Shown here piece after piece: positions 51,726-59,695 of a stretch of DNA of 64,000 nt (positions are counted from its first letter, which is position 1; each line of letters begins with the position of its first letter). The stretch spans positions 372,001 to 436,000 of the forward strand of contig NZ_AP024324.1 in assembly GCF_018408855.1 (NCBI RefSeq), written 5' to 3'. The DNA comes from Caballeronia sp. NK8 (GTDB taxonomy: Bacteria > Pseudomonadota > Gammaproteobacteria > Burkholderiales > Burkholderiaceae). Both the position numbers and the translations under genes were made by a program. Under the pieces are notes generated by a model. That model was not told the origin of the DNA, made no database searches, and saw only the letters and a program-made list of their open reading frames with translations.

Positions 51726-52532
51726 ATGGAGCACGCATCAAACCCAAGCCAGACGATGCCTGGCGGCCCGCTCGGGGCTTTCGCGCAGACCCGCTGGCAT
51801 GCCACTGGCGCGCTCGTCGACATGGCCGTACAGGCGCCCGCGCCGCGCATCGCGTTACTCGATGCGGAGCCGCAGAAGGTGCGCTTCGATATCGAAAAAT
51901 CGGCGCTCGTGATCATCGACATGCAGAACGACTTCTGCACCAAAGGCGGGTGGGTGGACCACATCGGGGGCGATTACAGTGCGGACCGCGCACCGATTGC
52001 ACCATTGCAATGCCTCCTGCCGCTCGCGCGTGAGAGCGGCGTGCCGGTGATCTGGGTGAACTGGGGCAACCGCCCCGACCTCGCCAACATGCCGCCGAAC
52101 CAGCTGCATCTCTACAAGCCGAAAGGCACGGGCATCGGGCTCGGCGAACCGCTGCCGGAGCACGGCGCGCGCGTGCTCGAAAAGGACTCGTGGGCGGCGG
52201 CGGTCGTCGACGAACTAGAGATCGAGCCGCAGGACATCTGCGTGGACAAGTACCGTATCAGCGGCTTCTGGGACACGCCGCTCGACAGCATTCTGCGCAA
52301 TCTCGGCGCGCGCACGCTTTTCTTCGCGGGCGTGAACACCGATCAGTGCGTGATGAACACGCTCACCGACGCCAACTTCCTCGGCTACGGCTGCGTGATG
52401 CTGACCGATTGCTGCGCGACATCGTCGCCCGGGTTCTGCACGGAAGCGAGCATCTGGAACGTAAAGAAGTGCTATGGCTTCGTGGCGGATTCACTGCAAT
52501 TCGCCGACGCGTTGAAAGGAGCAGCACGATGA
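51726..52532 (+). CDS. Isochorismatase-fold cysteine hydrolase (RutB/BiuH-like amidohydrolase)
   Basis: 268 residues. Catalytic triad by motif: D65 in I-I-D-M-Q-N-D-F, K175 in V-D-K-Y-R-I-S-G-F and C208 in N-T-D-Q-C-V-M-N-T. The stretch F-C-T-K-G-G-W-V-D-H-I-G-G-D and N-R-P-D-L-A-N-M-P-P-N resembles biuret hydrolase; the W-D-T-P-L-D-S-I-L-R block resembles the pyrimidine-pathway enzyme RutB. It therefore hydrolyses an amide or ureide with release of ammonia or carbamate. GGAG precedes the ATG at 51726; its stop overlaps the amidase start. Exact substrate uncertain. Confidence 0.83.
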   Translation: MEHASNPSQTMPGGPLGAFAQTRWHATGALVDMAVQAPAPRIALLDAEPQKVRFDIEKSALVIIDMQNDFCTKGGWVDHIGGDYSADRAPIAPLQCLLPLARESGVPVIWVNWGNRPDLANMPPNQLHLYKPKGTGIGLGEPLPEHGARVLEKDSWAAAVVDELEIEPQDICVDKYRISGFWDTPLDSILRNLGARTLFFAGVNTDQCVMNTLTDANFLGYGCVMLTDCCATSSPGFCTEASIWNVKKCYGFVADSLQFADALKGAAR

Positions 52533-53680
52533 GCGCCTTCGTTCCCGGTCCGCGCCTGCGCATCGAGGCGAGCGCGCATGGCCCGCTCGACGGCTTGCGC
52601 TTCGCCGTCAAGGACCTGATCGATGTGGCCGGCGTCACGACGGGCGGCGGCAATCCCGACTGGCTCGCCACGCACGCGCCCGCCGCGCATCACGCGCCTT
52701 GTGTCGCGAAGCTGCTCGCAGCAGGCGCGTCGGTGGACGGCAAGACCATCACCGATGAACTCGCGTACAGCCTCGAAGGCGTGAACGCGCATTACGGCAC
52801 GCCGTTGAATCCCCGCTGGCCGCATGCGTTGCCGGGCGGATCGTCGAGCGGGTCGGCTTCGGCGGTCGCGAGCGGCGAGGTCGATTTCGCGCTCGGCACC
52901 GATACCGGCGGCTCGGTGCGCGTGCCCGCCGCGTTTTGCGGGCTGTGGGGCATTCGCACGACGCACGATCACGCCGCACTCGAAGGCGTGCTGCCCTTCG
53001 CGCCCTGCTTCGATACCGTGGGCTGGTTTGGGCGTTCGGGCGAGCTGCTCGCGCGCGTCGCTGACGTATTGCTCGATGACGTCGCGGCGCTCGACGCGCC
53101 CGCATCGCTCGTGCTCTTCAAGGAAGCCTTCGATACACGTGCCGAGCGCGAGCCGGACGATGCGCGACGCCTGCGCGAACTGTCGACGGCGCATGACGAG
53201 ATCGAGATCTTTTCAGGTGATCGCGCACGCTGGCTGCACGTGTATCAGCATTTGCAGGACGATGCCATTCGCGCCTCGCTCGGCGCGTGGATCGATGCAC
53301 ATGCACCGCGCTTCGGCGCGGACATCGCCGCGCGTTTTGCACGGATGAAGTCGCTCGACGACGCGGAAGTCGAACGCTGCCGCATCCTGCGCACAACGCT
53401 TGCCGCGCGTGTCGAAAGCATCGTGAATCAGGCGCTCATCGTGTTGCCGACGACGCCGCGCGCGCTGCTCGCCATCGATGAATCGCCCGAAGGCATCGGT
53501 GTGTTTTACCGCGATGCGCTCACGATGAACTCGGTCGCCGCGTTCGCTGGCCTGCCGCAGGTCACGGTGCCGGTCGCGAATGAAGCCGGCGGGCCGCTCG
53601 CGTTGTCGTTCATCGGTCCGCGCGGGAGTGATCGCGCGTTGATCGCGCGTGTCCGTCAACTCTTCCCCACTCTTTCGTGA
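52529..53680 (+). CDS. Amidase-signature hydrolase (short form)
   Basis: 383 residues, shorter than the 450-500 usual for the family. Ser-cisSer-Lys triad: K28 in F-A-V-K-D-L-I-D, S105 in G-G-S-S-S-G-S-A and S129 in T-D-T-G-G-S-V-R-V-P. The N-terminus begins almost at the core, lacking the usual leading helices. Hydrolyses an amide bond; allophanate hydrolase-type and other acylurea amidases are in the family. ATGA overlap with the cysteine hydrolase before it and the DUF4089 gene after it. Confidence 0.85.
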   Translation: MSAFVPGPRLRIEASAHGPLDGLRFAVKDLIDVAGVTTGGGNPDWLATHAPAAHHAPCVAKLLAAGASVDGKTITDELAYSLEGVNAHYGTPLNPRWPHALPGGSSSGSASAVASGEVDFALGTDTGGSVRVPAAFCGLWGIRTTHDHAALEGVLPFAPCFDTVGWFGRSGELLARVADVLLDDVAALDAPASLVLFKEAFDTRAEREPDDARRLRELSTAHDEIEIFSGDRARWLHVYQHLQDDAIRASLGAWIDAHAPRFGADIAARFARMKSLDDAEVERCRILRTTLAARVESIVNQALIVLPTTPRALLAIDESPEGIGVFYRDALTMNSVAAFAGLPQVTVPVANEAGGPLALSFIGPRGSDRALIARVRQLFPTLS

Positions 53681-53682
53681 GC

Positions 53683-53883
53683 ATGAACGCCATGTCCTCT
53701 TCTTCCGACGCCGCGCTCGACGCCTATGCCGACGCCGCGCTCGCGCTGCATTTCCCGGCACTTTCAGATGAAGCCGCCGCGCGCGTGAAAGCGCAGTTCG
53801 CGCGCATCGCGCAGCTTGCCGTGCCCGTGCTCGCCTATTGCGTCGATGCGAGCGACGAACCTGCACCGGTGTATCGCCCATGA
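53683..53883 (+). CDS. AtzG/HpxX-like DUF4089 small subunit
   Basis: 66 residues from the ATG at 53683 (a GTG at 53677 overlaps the amidase stop by GTGA). The pattern of two amphipathic helices with L-D-A-Y-A-D-A-A-L-A-L, F-P-A-L-S-D-E-A and V-K-A-Q-F-A-R-I-A-Q-L-A is that of DUF4089 proteins, which include AtzG, the partner that forms a complex with the amidase AtzE, and HpxX of oxalurate use. The next gene is an AtzE-like amidase, overlapping by ATGA, so this is its likely partner. Confidence 0.78.
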   Translation: MNAMSSSSDAALDAYADAALALHFPALSDEAAARVKAQFARIAQLAVPVLAYCVDASDEPAPVYRP

Positions 53884-55304
53884 CCGCACACGATCGTTTT
53901 CCGGATGACGCGCTGGCCATCGCACGCGCCTATGCCGACGGCGCATTCAGCGCACGCGCACTGATCGAAGCGACGCTCGCACGGATCGATGCACACGATG
54001 CGCAAGTCAACGCGTTCACGGCCGTTACGCGTGAACGTGCGCTCATCGCAGCCGACGCGCTCGATGCTCAGCGCGCGCGAGGCGACAGCTTGCCGCCGCT
54101 GGCGGGCGTGCCGTTTGCCGCGAAAAATCTCTTCGATATCGAAGGCATCGCGACGATCGCCGGATCGCGCGTGCTCGCGAACGCACCGCCTGCCACGCAT
54201 GATGCGACGCTCGTCGCGCGCCTCGTCGCACAGGGCGCGATTCTCGTCGGTGCGCTCAACATGGACGAATTCGCGTATGGCTTCACGACCGAGAACCTTC
54301 ACGCGGGGCCGTGCCGCAATCCGCACGATTTGACGCGTTCGGCGGGCGGGTCGTCGGGCGGCAGCGCGGCGGCGGTCGCGGCGGGCTTCGTGCCCGTCAC
54401 GCTCGGCACCGACACGAACGGCTCGGTGCGCGTGCCCGCATCGCTGTGCGGCGTGTTCGGCGTGAAGCCGACCTATGGACGCCTGTCGCGGCACGGCACG
54501 TATCCGTTCGTCGCGAGCCTCGATCACATGGGCGCGTTCGCCCGCAATGTCGACGATCTTGCCGCCATCTACGATGCCTTGCAGTGCGCCGATCCGCTCG
54601 ATCCGGCGTGCGCGCAGCGCGCTTTCGAACCGGCGAACCCGCAGCACGGCGCATTGCGCGTGGCACGCCTGGGCGGCTATTTCGACGATCACGCGAACGA
54701 CGACGCCCGCGCAGCATCGCTGGCGGCCGCCGAGGCGCTCGGCGCGTCGCAGACAGTTCACTATCCCGATGCCGACGCGGCGCGCGGCGCGGCGTTTCTC
54801 ATCACCGCAGCGGAAGGCGGCCAGTTGCACATGGAGAACCTGCGTACGCGTTACGACGAACGCGAACCGCTGTCGCGCGACCGGCTGATTGCGGGCGCGC
54901 TTTTGCCGGCCGCGTGGATCGTGCAGGCGCAGCGCGTGCGCGCGGCTTTGCGAATGCGCGTGCTCGAACTGTTCGAACATTACGACGTGCTCGTCGCGCC
55001 CGCCACGCCGATGGTCGCGCCGCGTATCGGCGACGAGTTCATGGACATCAACGGTGAGCGGCTCGCCGTGCGGCCCAATCTCGGCTTGCTGACGCAGCCG
55101 GTGTCGTGCCTCGGCCTGCCGGTCGTCGCCGTGCCGATGTCCACGCAGAGCGGCCTGCCGATCGCCGTGCAACTGATCGCGCCGCCGTGGCGCGAGGATC
55201 TGGCGTTCGAAGCCGCGCGCAGACTCGAAGCGGCGCAGGTCGCGCATTGTCCGCCGCCGCCATCGTTCGACGAGGCGTTGCTTTCTTCAGGAGCGGACGC
55301 ATGA
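53880..55304 (+). CDS. AtzE-family amidase (amidase signature)
   Basis: 474 residues. Triad K82 (F-A-A-K-N-L-F-D), S158 (A-G-G-S-S-G-G-S) and S182 (T-D-T-N-G-S-V-R-V-P). AtzE hydrolyses 1-carboxybiuret to 1,3-dicarboxyurea in the cyanuric acid pathway, and HpxY-type relatives act in oxalurate use. Its position between AtzG- and AtzH/HpxZ-like genes, each with an ATGA overlap, supports the AtzE identity. The ring-opening cyanuric acid hydrolase is missing from the window, so the upstream substrate may be something else. Confidence 0.85.
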   Translation: MTAHDRFPDDALAIARAYADGAFSARALIEATLARIDAHDAQVNAFTAVTRERALIAADALDAQRARGDSLPPLAGVPFAAKNLFDIEGIATIAGSRVLANAPPATHDATLVARLVAQGAILVGALNMDEFAYGFTTENLHAGPCRNPHDLTRSAGGSSGGSAAAVAAGFVPVTLGTDTNGSVRVPASLCGVFGVKPTYGRLSRHGTYPFVASLDHMGAFARNVDDLAAIYDALQCADPLDPACAQRAFEPANPQHGALRVARLGGYFDDHANDDARAASLAAAEALGASQTVHYPDADAARGAAFLITAAEGGQLHMENLRTRYDEREPLSRDRLIAGALLPAAWIVQAQRVRAALRMRVLELFEHYDVLVAPATPMVAPRIGDEFMDINGERLAVRPNLGLLTQPVSCLGLPVVAVPMSTQSGLPIAVQLIAPPWREDLAFEAARRLEAAQVAHCPPPPSFDEALLSSGADA

Positions 55305-55681
55305 TCGAGATCAACCGGCCGGACGTGCTCGCCGAAGTCGACGCGGCCTTCGACGCCTACGAGCATGCGCTCGTCACCAACGACGTCGCTGTGCTCGATA
55401 CGCTTTTCCTGGACTCACCGCACACGCTGCGCTACGGCGCAACCGAAAACCTCTACGGCTACGACGCGATTCGCGCGTTTCGCTCCGCGCGGCCCGGCCA
55501 GGGCCTCGCGCGCACGATCACGGCGCGCGTCGTGACGACATACGGCGATGCTTTCGCTGTCGCCAATATCGAGTTTCGGCGCGAGGGCGAACCGCGCATC
55601 GGTAGACAGAGCCAGACATGGGTGAAGATGCCGGAAGGCTGGCGGGTGGTAAGCGCACATGTGAGCTGGATGGGTGCGTAG
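55301..55681 (+). CDS. AtzH/HpxZ-like protein (SnoaL-fold)
   Basis: 126 residues from the ATGA overlap at 55301. N-terminal M-I-E-I-N-R-P-D-V-L-A-E-V and the strand-rich core F-L-D-S-P-H-T-L-R-Y-G, ending V-S-A-H-V-S-W-M-G, match the AtzH/HpxZ family, an NTF2-like fold. AtzH decarboxylates or hydrolyses the 1,3-dicarboxyurea made by AtzE; HpxZ occurs in oxalurate use. Last gene of the operon. Confidence 0.83.
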   Translation: MIEINRPDVLAEVDAAFDAYEHALVTNDVAVLDTLFLDSPHTLRYGATENLYGYDAIRAFRSARPGQGLARTITARVVTTYGDAFAVANIEFRREGEPRIGRQSQTWVKMPEGWRVVSAHVSWMGA

Positions 55682-56214
55682 ACGGGGTGTACGTTGACAA
55701 CGTGCGCTGGTGGCTTTGATGAGATTTTGCGTGAGCGATTCGCGGGTTGTTCGGTTACCGTCGACCCAATTCGGTCAATAGGCGCCACTGCGTTGAGCGA
55801 CTGCTTATGTCGGGATATCAGCCATGCGCATCGTCGTGTCTTGGTCGCGACAAACCGCACGACGATGATCGCGGCGCCCGGCGCTGAAGACCAGCCGCTT
55901 AGATTTCAGGCTCTTAGCAGGTCGATTGCTTTCGTGAGGTGTATACGCATACCTTGCAAGCGCGGGGTTGAATACCCTTTGGCTGCGATATGCAGCGCTC
56001 ACTCCCATGGCCCAATACACACGTTCACCGATCGCCCGAGGCCGTGAAACAGAACGATTTTCGCGGGCGCTACGAGTATCTGGTTGTGTAATGGGAAACG
56101 CCTGCCTCTCTTTTGGCGAAGCCTCGAACGAGCGCATCGGAAGCTCCTATGCGATTGGTTTCGTTATTAAACCATATGTGCTATGCTGGGCAGGTTACGC
56201 GAAGGCAGTCAGCT
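55682..56214. other. Gene-free stretch before hxlR
   Basis: About 533 bp without a convincing gene. It has lower GC than the flanks, and its right end (56156-56174) holds an operator-like dyad. Short open frames have no family features; this may be an insertion scar or old decayed sequence. Confidence 0.35.
56156..56174. promoter_or_regulatory. Candidate HxlR operator at hxlR
   Basis: TGGTT (56156-56160), nine bases TCGTTATTA, AACCA (56170-56174), 41 bp before the hxlR ATG; extended arms TGGTTT/AAACCA are perfect. The same TGGTT-N9-AACCA layout with an AT-rich centre recurs at 58573-58591, between the MFS and crotonase genes. Confidence 0.6.
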
Positions 56215-56667
56215 ATGAAACGCAAAAGCTTCGAAGGAAATCTTTGTGCGATTGCCAGGGCGCTCGACTCGATCGGCGACTGGTGGTCGTTACTCATCAT
56301 CCGCGACGCAACCGCCGGCATCGGCCGGTTCAGTGAGTTCCAGCGCAGTCTTGGCATCCCCAAGAATATCCTGTCAGGTCGCCTGAAGTCGATGGTCGAG
56401 CAGGGCATCATGGAAATCGTGCCCGCGTCGGATGGCAGCGCATACCAGGAATATACGCTGACCGAAAAGGGCGAAGCACTATTGCCCGTTCTCGTGGCCC
56501 TTGGCCAATGGGGCGGCGAGTATCTTTACGAGTCTAAAGAACTGGGCTCGCTTCCGCTGGACGCGAAGAAGAAGCGCCCCCTCAAGAAACTCGAACTGCG
56601 CTCGGAAGACGGCCGCCTGCTACAACCGAAGGATGTGTTGGTGTCGCGCGTGATTACGATGAACTAG
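56215..56667 (+). CDS. HxlR-family transcriptional regulator
   Basis: 150 residues from M-K-R-K-S-F-E-G-N-L at 56215. The HxlR winged helix is clear: C-A-I-A-R-A-L-D-S-I-G-D-W-W-S-L-L-I, then F-S-E-F-Q-R-S-L-G-I-P-K-N-I-L-S and L-T-E-K-G-E-A-L-L-P. HxlR proteins sense quinones or electrophiles, often with an N-terminal Cys; here Cys11 precedes the HTH and could serve. Dyads at its own promoter and in the MFS/crotonase divergent region suggest its regulon. An upstream ATG at 56113 lies before the operator and was not used. Confidence 0.87.
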   Translation: MKRKSFEGNLCAIARALDSIGDWWSLLIIRDATAGIGRFSEFQRSLGIPKNILSGRLKSMVEQGIMEIVPASDGSAYQEYTLTEKGEALLPVLVALGQWGGEYLYESKELGSLPLDAKKKRPLKKLELRSEDGRLLQPKDVLVSRVITMN

Positions 56668-56743
56668 ATGCCGGCGATCATTGTATGACCTGAGCCTGAG
56701 CAGCACGACGAAGCCGTTGCGCAGGGCGCGCAACAGGCGCGCA

Positions 56744-57066
56744 TCAGAAGCTCTCTTTGAATGGACGCAGATCGATTTCCTGAGTCCACGCAGTCGGATG
56801 TTGCAGATGCAGTTGCCAATACGTTTCCGCAATGGCGTCGATGTTCAGCAATCCATCCGGCCCTCGGTGTGCGACCGCATCGGGACGCAGGTTCCGACAA
56901 CAGGCGTGCCATTGCCTTCGCCAAGACTCTTGACCACCCGCTCGAGCTTCTCGATCGTCCGACCGCCCACGAGGACGTGAAAACCCCCACGAGCGAAGCG
57001 GCGGGCCACTGCGGCACCTAAGCCCTCCTCCGATCCCACGCCCACCACAACTGCAGTCGGTTGCAT
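56744..57066 (-). pseudogene. SDR gene with internal deletion and frameshift
   Basis: From the ATG at 57066 the frame reads T-A-V-V-V-G-V-G-S-E-E-G-L-G-A-A-V-A, an SDR Rossmann start, up to about 56880. The rest of an SDR C-terminus, G-P-D-G-L-L-N-I-D-A-I-A-E-T-Y-W-Q-L-H and T-A-W-T-Q-E-I-D-L-R-P-F-K-E, lies in another frame and stops at 56744. The catalytic middle is lost, about 110-120 codons by family length. The gene lies between hxlR and the MFS exporter. Confidence 0.75.
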
Positions 57067-57146
57067 GCTTCTCTCCTTTTACCCTCGTACGTCAACGCGC
57101 GCCCCAAACGGGGCGGTCGAACGGTAGCAATCTGTCAAACCAGGTA

Positions 57147-58343
57147 TTACGCTGCGGTAACAGTCTGCTGGTTCATGCGGCCGATGATGTACACCATCAG
57201 CACCGCCAGGGCCAGAATCAGCGCCCCAAGCCACATCGAGCTATGCAGCCCCGCATAGTTGACTGCGATACCACCCGCCAGCGAGCCGAGCCCGATCGAC
57301 AACTGAAACACACTCGTGTTCATCGCCTGCGCGGCTTCGGGCGCATGCAGCGTCGCGTTGTACAACCACAGCTGGGTGCCGACCGGCGCCATTCCCCACG
57401 ACACCGCCCACACCAGCAGCGCCAAGCCAGCAAACAACGGGCTGGCGGCAAACGCCGCGATAGCCGCCAGCGACAGCACGAAGATCCAGACTGTTGCGAC
57501 TACGGTGTTGTGCAAATTACGACCAGCGAAGGCGCCCCCTACGAAGTTTCCAACGACTGTCGCAACGCCATAGGCAAACAGGAGAATGCTCACGATCGCG
57601 GTACTGAGGTGCGTGATTTGCTCCAGATAAGGGGTGACGAAGGTATAACCTGCGTATTGACCGGCCACAATAAAAATGACAGTCAGGAAGATTCCGCGAA
57701 CCTTGGGATCCTTCAGCAAACCGAAGAAATCGCGCACGTTCACACCGTGCTTCATCTTGAGCGACGGCAGAAAGACAAGCTGCAACGCGAAGCAAACGAT
57801 CGCGAGCACGCTGGCACCCATAAATCCGTCGCGCCAGTCAGCATGAGCACTGATGTACGAACCGGCCGGCACTGCGATGACCGAGCCGATCGAGATGCCT
57901 GCGAACACGATTGACGAAGCCGCATGCACTTTTTCCGGTGGGACAAGCTTCGCCGCAGCAGTAATCGAGATCGCCCAAAATCCGCCGACCCCGATGCCCA
58001 GGATCACGCGCGCGATCAGCAAAGTTGCAAAGGTCTCTGCCTTCCATGACAGCACGCTGGAGATGATGAGCAGTGCCGTGAGCCCGAGCAGCACCCGCTT
58101 GCGATCGGCCCGGCCGATCGCAATGGCAGTGACTGGTGCGGCGATGAAACCAAGAATTGCGGTCGCGGTAACAGCAAGACCGGCTGTTCCTTCGGTTACG
58201 CCTAGGTCGCGACAGATCCCCGGCAACAAGCCGACGGGCAAAAACTCGGTGACGACCAGCGACAGTGCGCCGAGCGCGACGGCCAGCACACCGGGCCACG
58301 AATAGGTCGAATCACGACTGGGGTCTTTCTGTTGAGTGGGCAT
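57147..58343 (-). CDS. MFS transporter, DHA1/AraJ-YdhP-type efflux carrier
   Basis: 398 residues from M-P-T-Q-Q-K-D-P-S-R at 58343 (AGGAAA seven bases before). Twelve helices; L-V-V-T-E-F-L-P-V-G-L-L-P in helix 1 and the D-R-K-R-V loop are typical of the DHA1 drug-efflux branch. Divergent from the crotonase gene with two putative HxlR sites between them, so it is probably an efflux pump induced by the same signal. The frame to 58391 adds no conserved sequence. Confidence 0.87.
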   Translation of the reverse strand: MPTQQKDPSRDSTYSWPGVLAVALGALSLVVTEFLPVGLLPGICRDLGVTEGTAGLAVTATAILGFIAAPVTAIAIGRADRKRVLLGLTALLIISSVLSWKAETFATLLIARVILGIGVGGFWAISITAAAKLVPPEKVHAASSIVFAGISIGSVIAVPAGSYISAHADWRDGFMGASVLAIVCFALQLVFLPSLKMKHGVNVRDFFGLLKDPKVRGIFLTVIFIVAGQYAGYTFVTPYLEQITHLSTAIVSILLFAYGVATVVGNFVGGAFAGRNLHNTVVATVWIFVLSLAAIAAFAASPLFAGLALLVWAVSWGMAPVGTQLWLYNATLHAPEAAQAMNTSVFQLSIGLGSLAGGIAVNYAGLHSSMWLGALILALAVLMVYIIGRMNQQTVTAA

Positions 58344-58443
58344 TGCGAATTTCCTGAACGCTTGCGATATGGGATCGATGTCGAGCGCCACATCGATGGT
58401 TCAGCGCGGGCCCGACCTGAAACATGTCAGCGTGATGGTAGCC

Positions 58444-58470
58444 ATTCTAGTAGTTTTATGCAACCAATAT
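58444..58470. promoter_or_regulatory. Candidate HxlR operator, MFS side
   Basis: A 27-bp stretch with ATGCAACCA in its right half that agrees at about 20 of 27 positions with the reverse complement of the site at 58569-58595, 125 bp away. The left arm is degenerate (CTAGT for CTGGT). It lies about 100 bp before the MFS start. Confidence 0.55.
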
Positions 58471-58568
58471 TCATGAGACATTTTGGACGGAAGTGACGAA
58501 CATGACTGTTGCCAGATCCAGTCTGTTCAGCGAACAGCCTTAGGCAACAGCTATCGAGTCGCCCGTAC

Positions 58569-58595
58569 ATTCTGGTTGCATTAACGAACCAGAAT
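58569..58595. promoter_or_regulatory. Candidate HxlR operator, crotonase side (perfect dyad)
   Basis: ATTCTGGTT (58569-58577), nine-base spacer GCATTAACG, AACCAGAAT (58587-58595): a perfect 9-bp inverted repeat 87 bp before the crotonase ATG. Its core TGGTT-N9-AACCA repeats that in front of hxlR, and a close copy lies at 58444-58470. A further half-site AACGAAACCAGAT occurs at 58620-58632. Confidence 0.65.
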
Positions 58596-58682
58596 TGATA
58601 AGCTACTTACGCGATCTCATAACGAAACCAGATTTGGCGAATCCATCGCCGACGTTGCCCAACCCGAATCCTGGAGAACCTC

Positions 58683-59513
58683 ATGACTTCTACTCAGAAC
58701 CGACTCACGATCAAGGCGGAAACCTCTGCCTACTGGCGCATCATCATCGAGAACCCTCCGATCAATCTGTACGATCCGGAAATGTTCGCGGAGCTGAATG
58801 TCTTGATGGATAAGATCGAAGCCGATCGCGAGTTGAAGGTCGTCGTGTTCGAAAGCGCCAACCCCGACTACTTCGTGGCGCACTACGATCTCGAACGCGG
58901 CGAAGTCGTCCCCGAACAACCGGGTGCAGCTGAATTCAGCGCATGGCCGAAGTTCGTCACGCGCCTCGCGCAATCGCGCGTGGTCAGCGTGGCCAAGCTT
59001 CGCGGCCGTGCCCGCGGCCACGGCTCTGAACTGGCGCTGGCCTGCGACATGCGTTTCGCGTCGAAGGAAAAAGCCGTGCTCGCACAGGTCGAGGTCGGCG
59101 TTGCTGTGGTCCCGGGCGGCGGCGCGACAGAATGGCTTGCCGCGCTTGCTGGCCGGTCGCGCGCGCTGGAGATCATTTGCGGCGCTGACGATTTCGATGC
59201 CGACACCGCCGAAAAGTACGGCTGGGTGAATCGTTCGATCCCTGATGTGGAATTGGACGCCTTTGTCGACAATTTCGCCCGCCGCGTCGCTAGCTTCGAA
59301 AAGCGCGCCCTGGAACTCGCGAAGAAGCTCGTCAACGCGCGCGCGGGTGTTCCGACCGAGGCGGATCGCTGGTCGTCGAACCAGGCTTTTATTGGCACGA
59401 CTTCGTGGCCGGAAACGCAAGCGTTAATTGGCAAGATGTATGAGAAGGGTTTGCAGCAGGATGGCGACTTTGAACTGCGCCTCGGTCACCACGTGGGTCA
59501 CGTTGCGCGATAA
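58683..59513 (+). CDS. Enoyl-CoA hydratase/isomerase-family protein
   Basis: 276 residues with a crotonase core: I-I-I-E-N-P-P-I-N-L-Y, the oxyanion-hole turn R-A-R-G-H-G-S-E-L-A-L-A-C-D, and Q-V-E-V-G-V-A-V-V-P-G-G-G holding a possible catalytic Glu. The turn reads R-G-H-G-S-E where hydratases usually have G-x-A-x-G-G-G, so the reaction is uncertain. It is divergent from an efflux carrier and under a shared HxlR-type operator; not linked to beta-oxidation genes. No close relation to the diketone hydrolase at 34467. Confidence 0.83.
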   Translation: MTSTQNRLTIKAETSAYWRIIIENPPINLYDPEMFAELNVLMDKIEADRELKVVVFESANPDYFVAHYDLERGEVVPEQPGAAEFSAWPKFVTRLAQSRVVSVAKLRGRARGHGSELALACDMRFASKEKAVLAQVEVGVAVVPGGGATEWLAALAGRSRALEIICGADDFDADTAEKYGWVNRSIPDVELDAFVDNFARRVASFEKRALELAKKLVNARAGVPTEADRWSSNQAFIGTTSWPETQALIGKMYEKGLQQDGDFELRLGHHVGHVAR

Positions 59514-59695
59514 ACCGCGTCACGCCCCGGATCGGCAAGGTGGCGTCGTTATCGTGACGGCGTCGCCCGGGCTTTCAGGGCTGCGGGAAGCAGGCTCACG
59601 AAGGGCCTGCACGCAGCAAGTTTGATGGTCGGCGAGAGATCAGATCGGTCTTTCGCCAGCGCGGCAATCAGGTCATATCGCAAATACATCACCAA

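Noticed and set aside
53835..55247. Minus-strand open frame (470 codons) opposite the AtzE-like amidase
   Set aside because: No motif, and it ignores the four-base overlaps that join the plus-strand genes.
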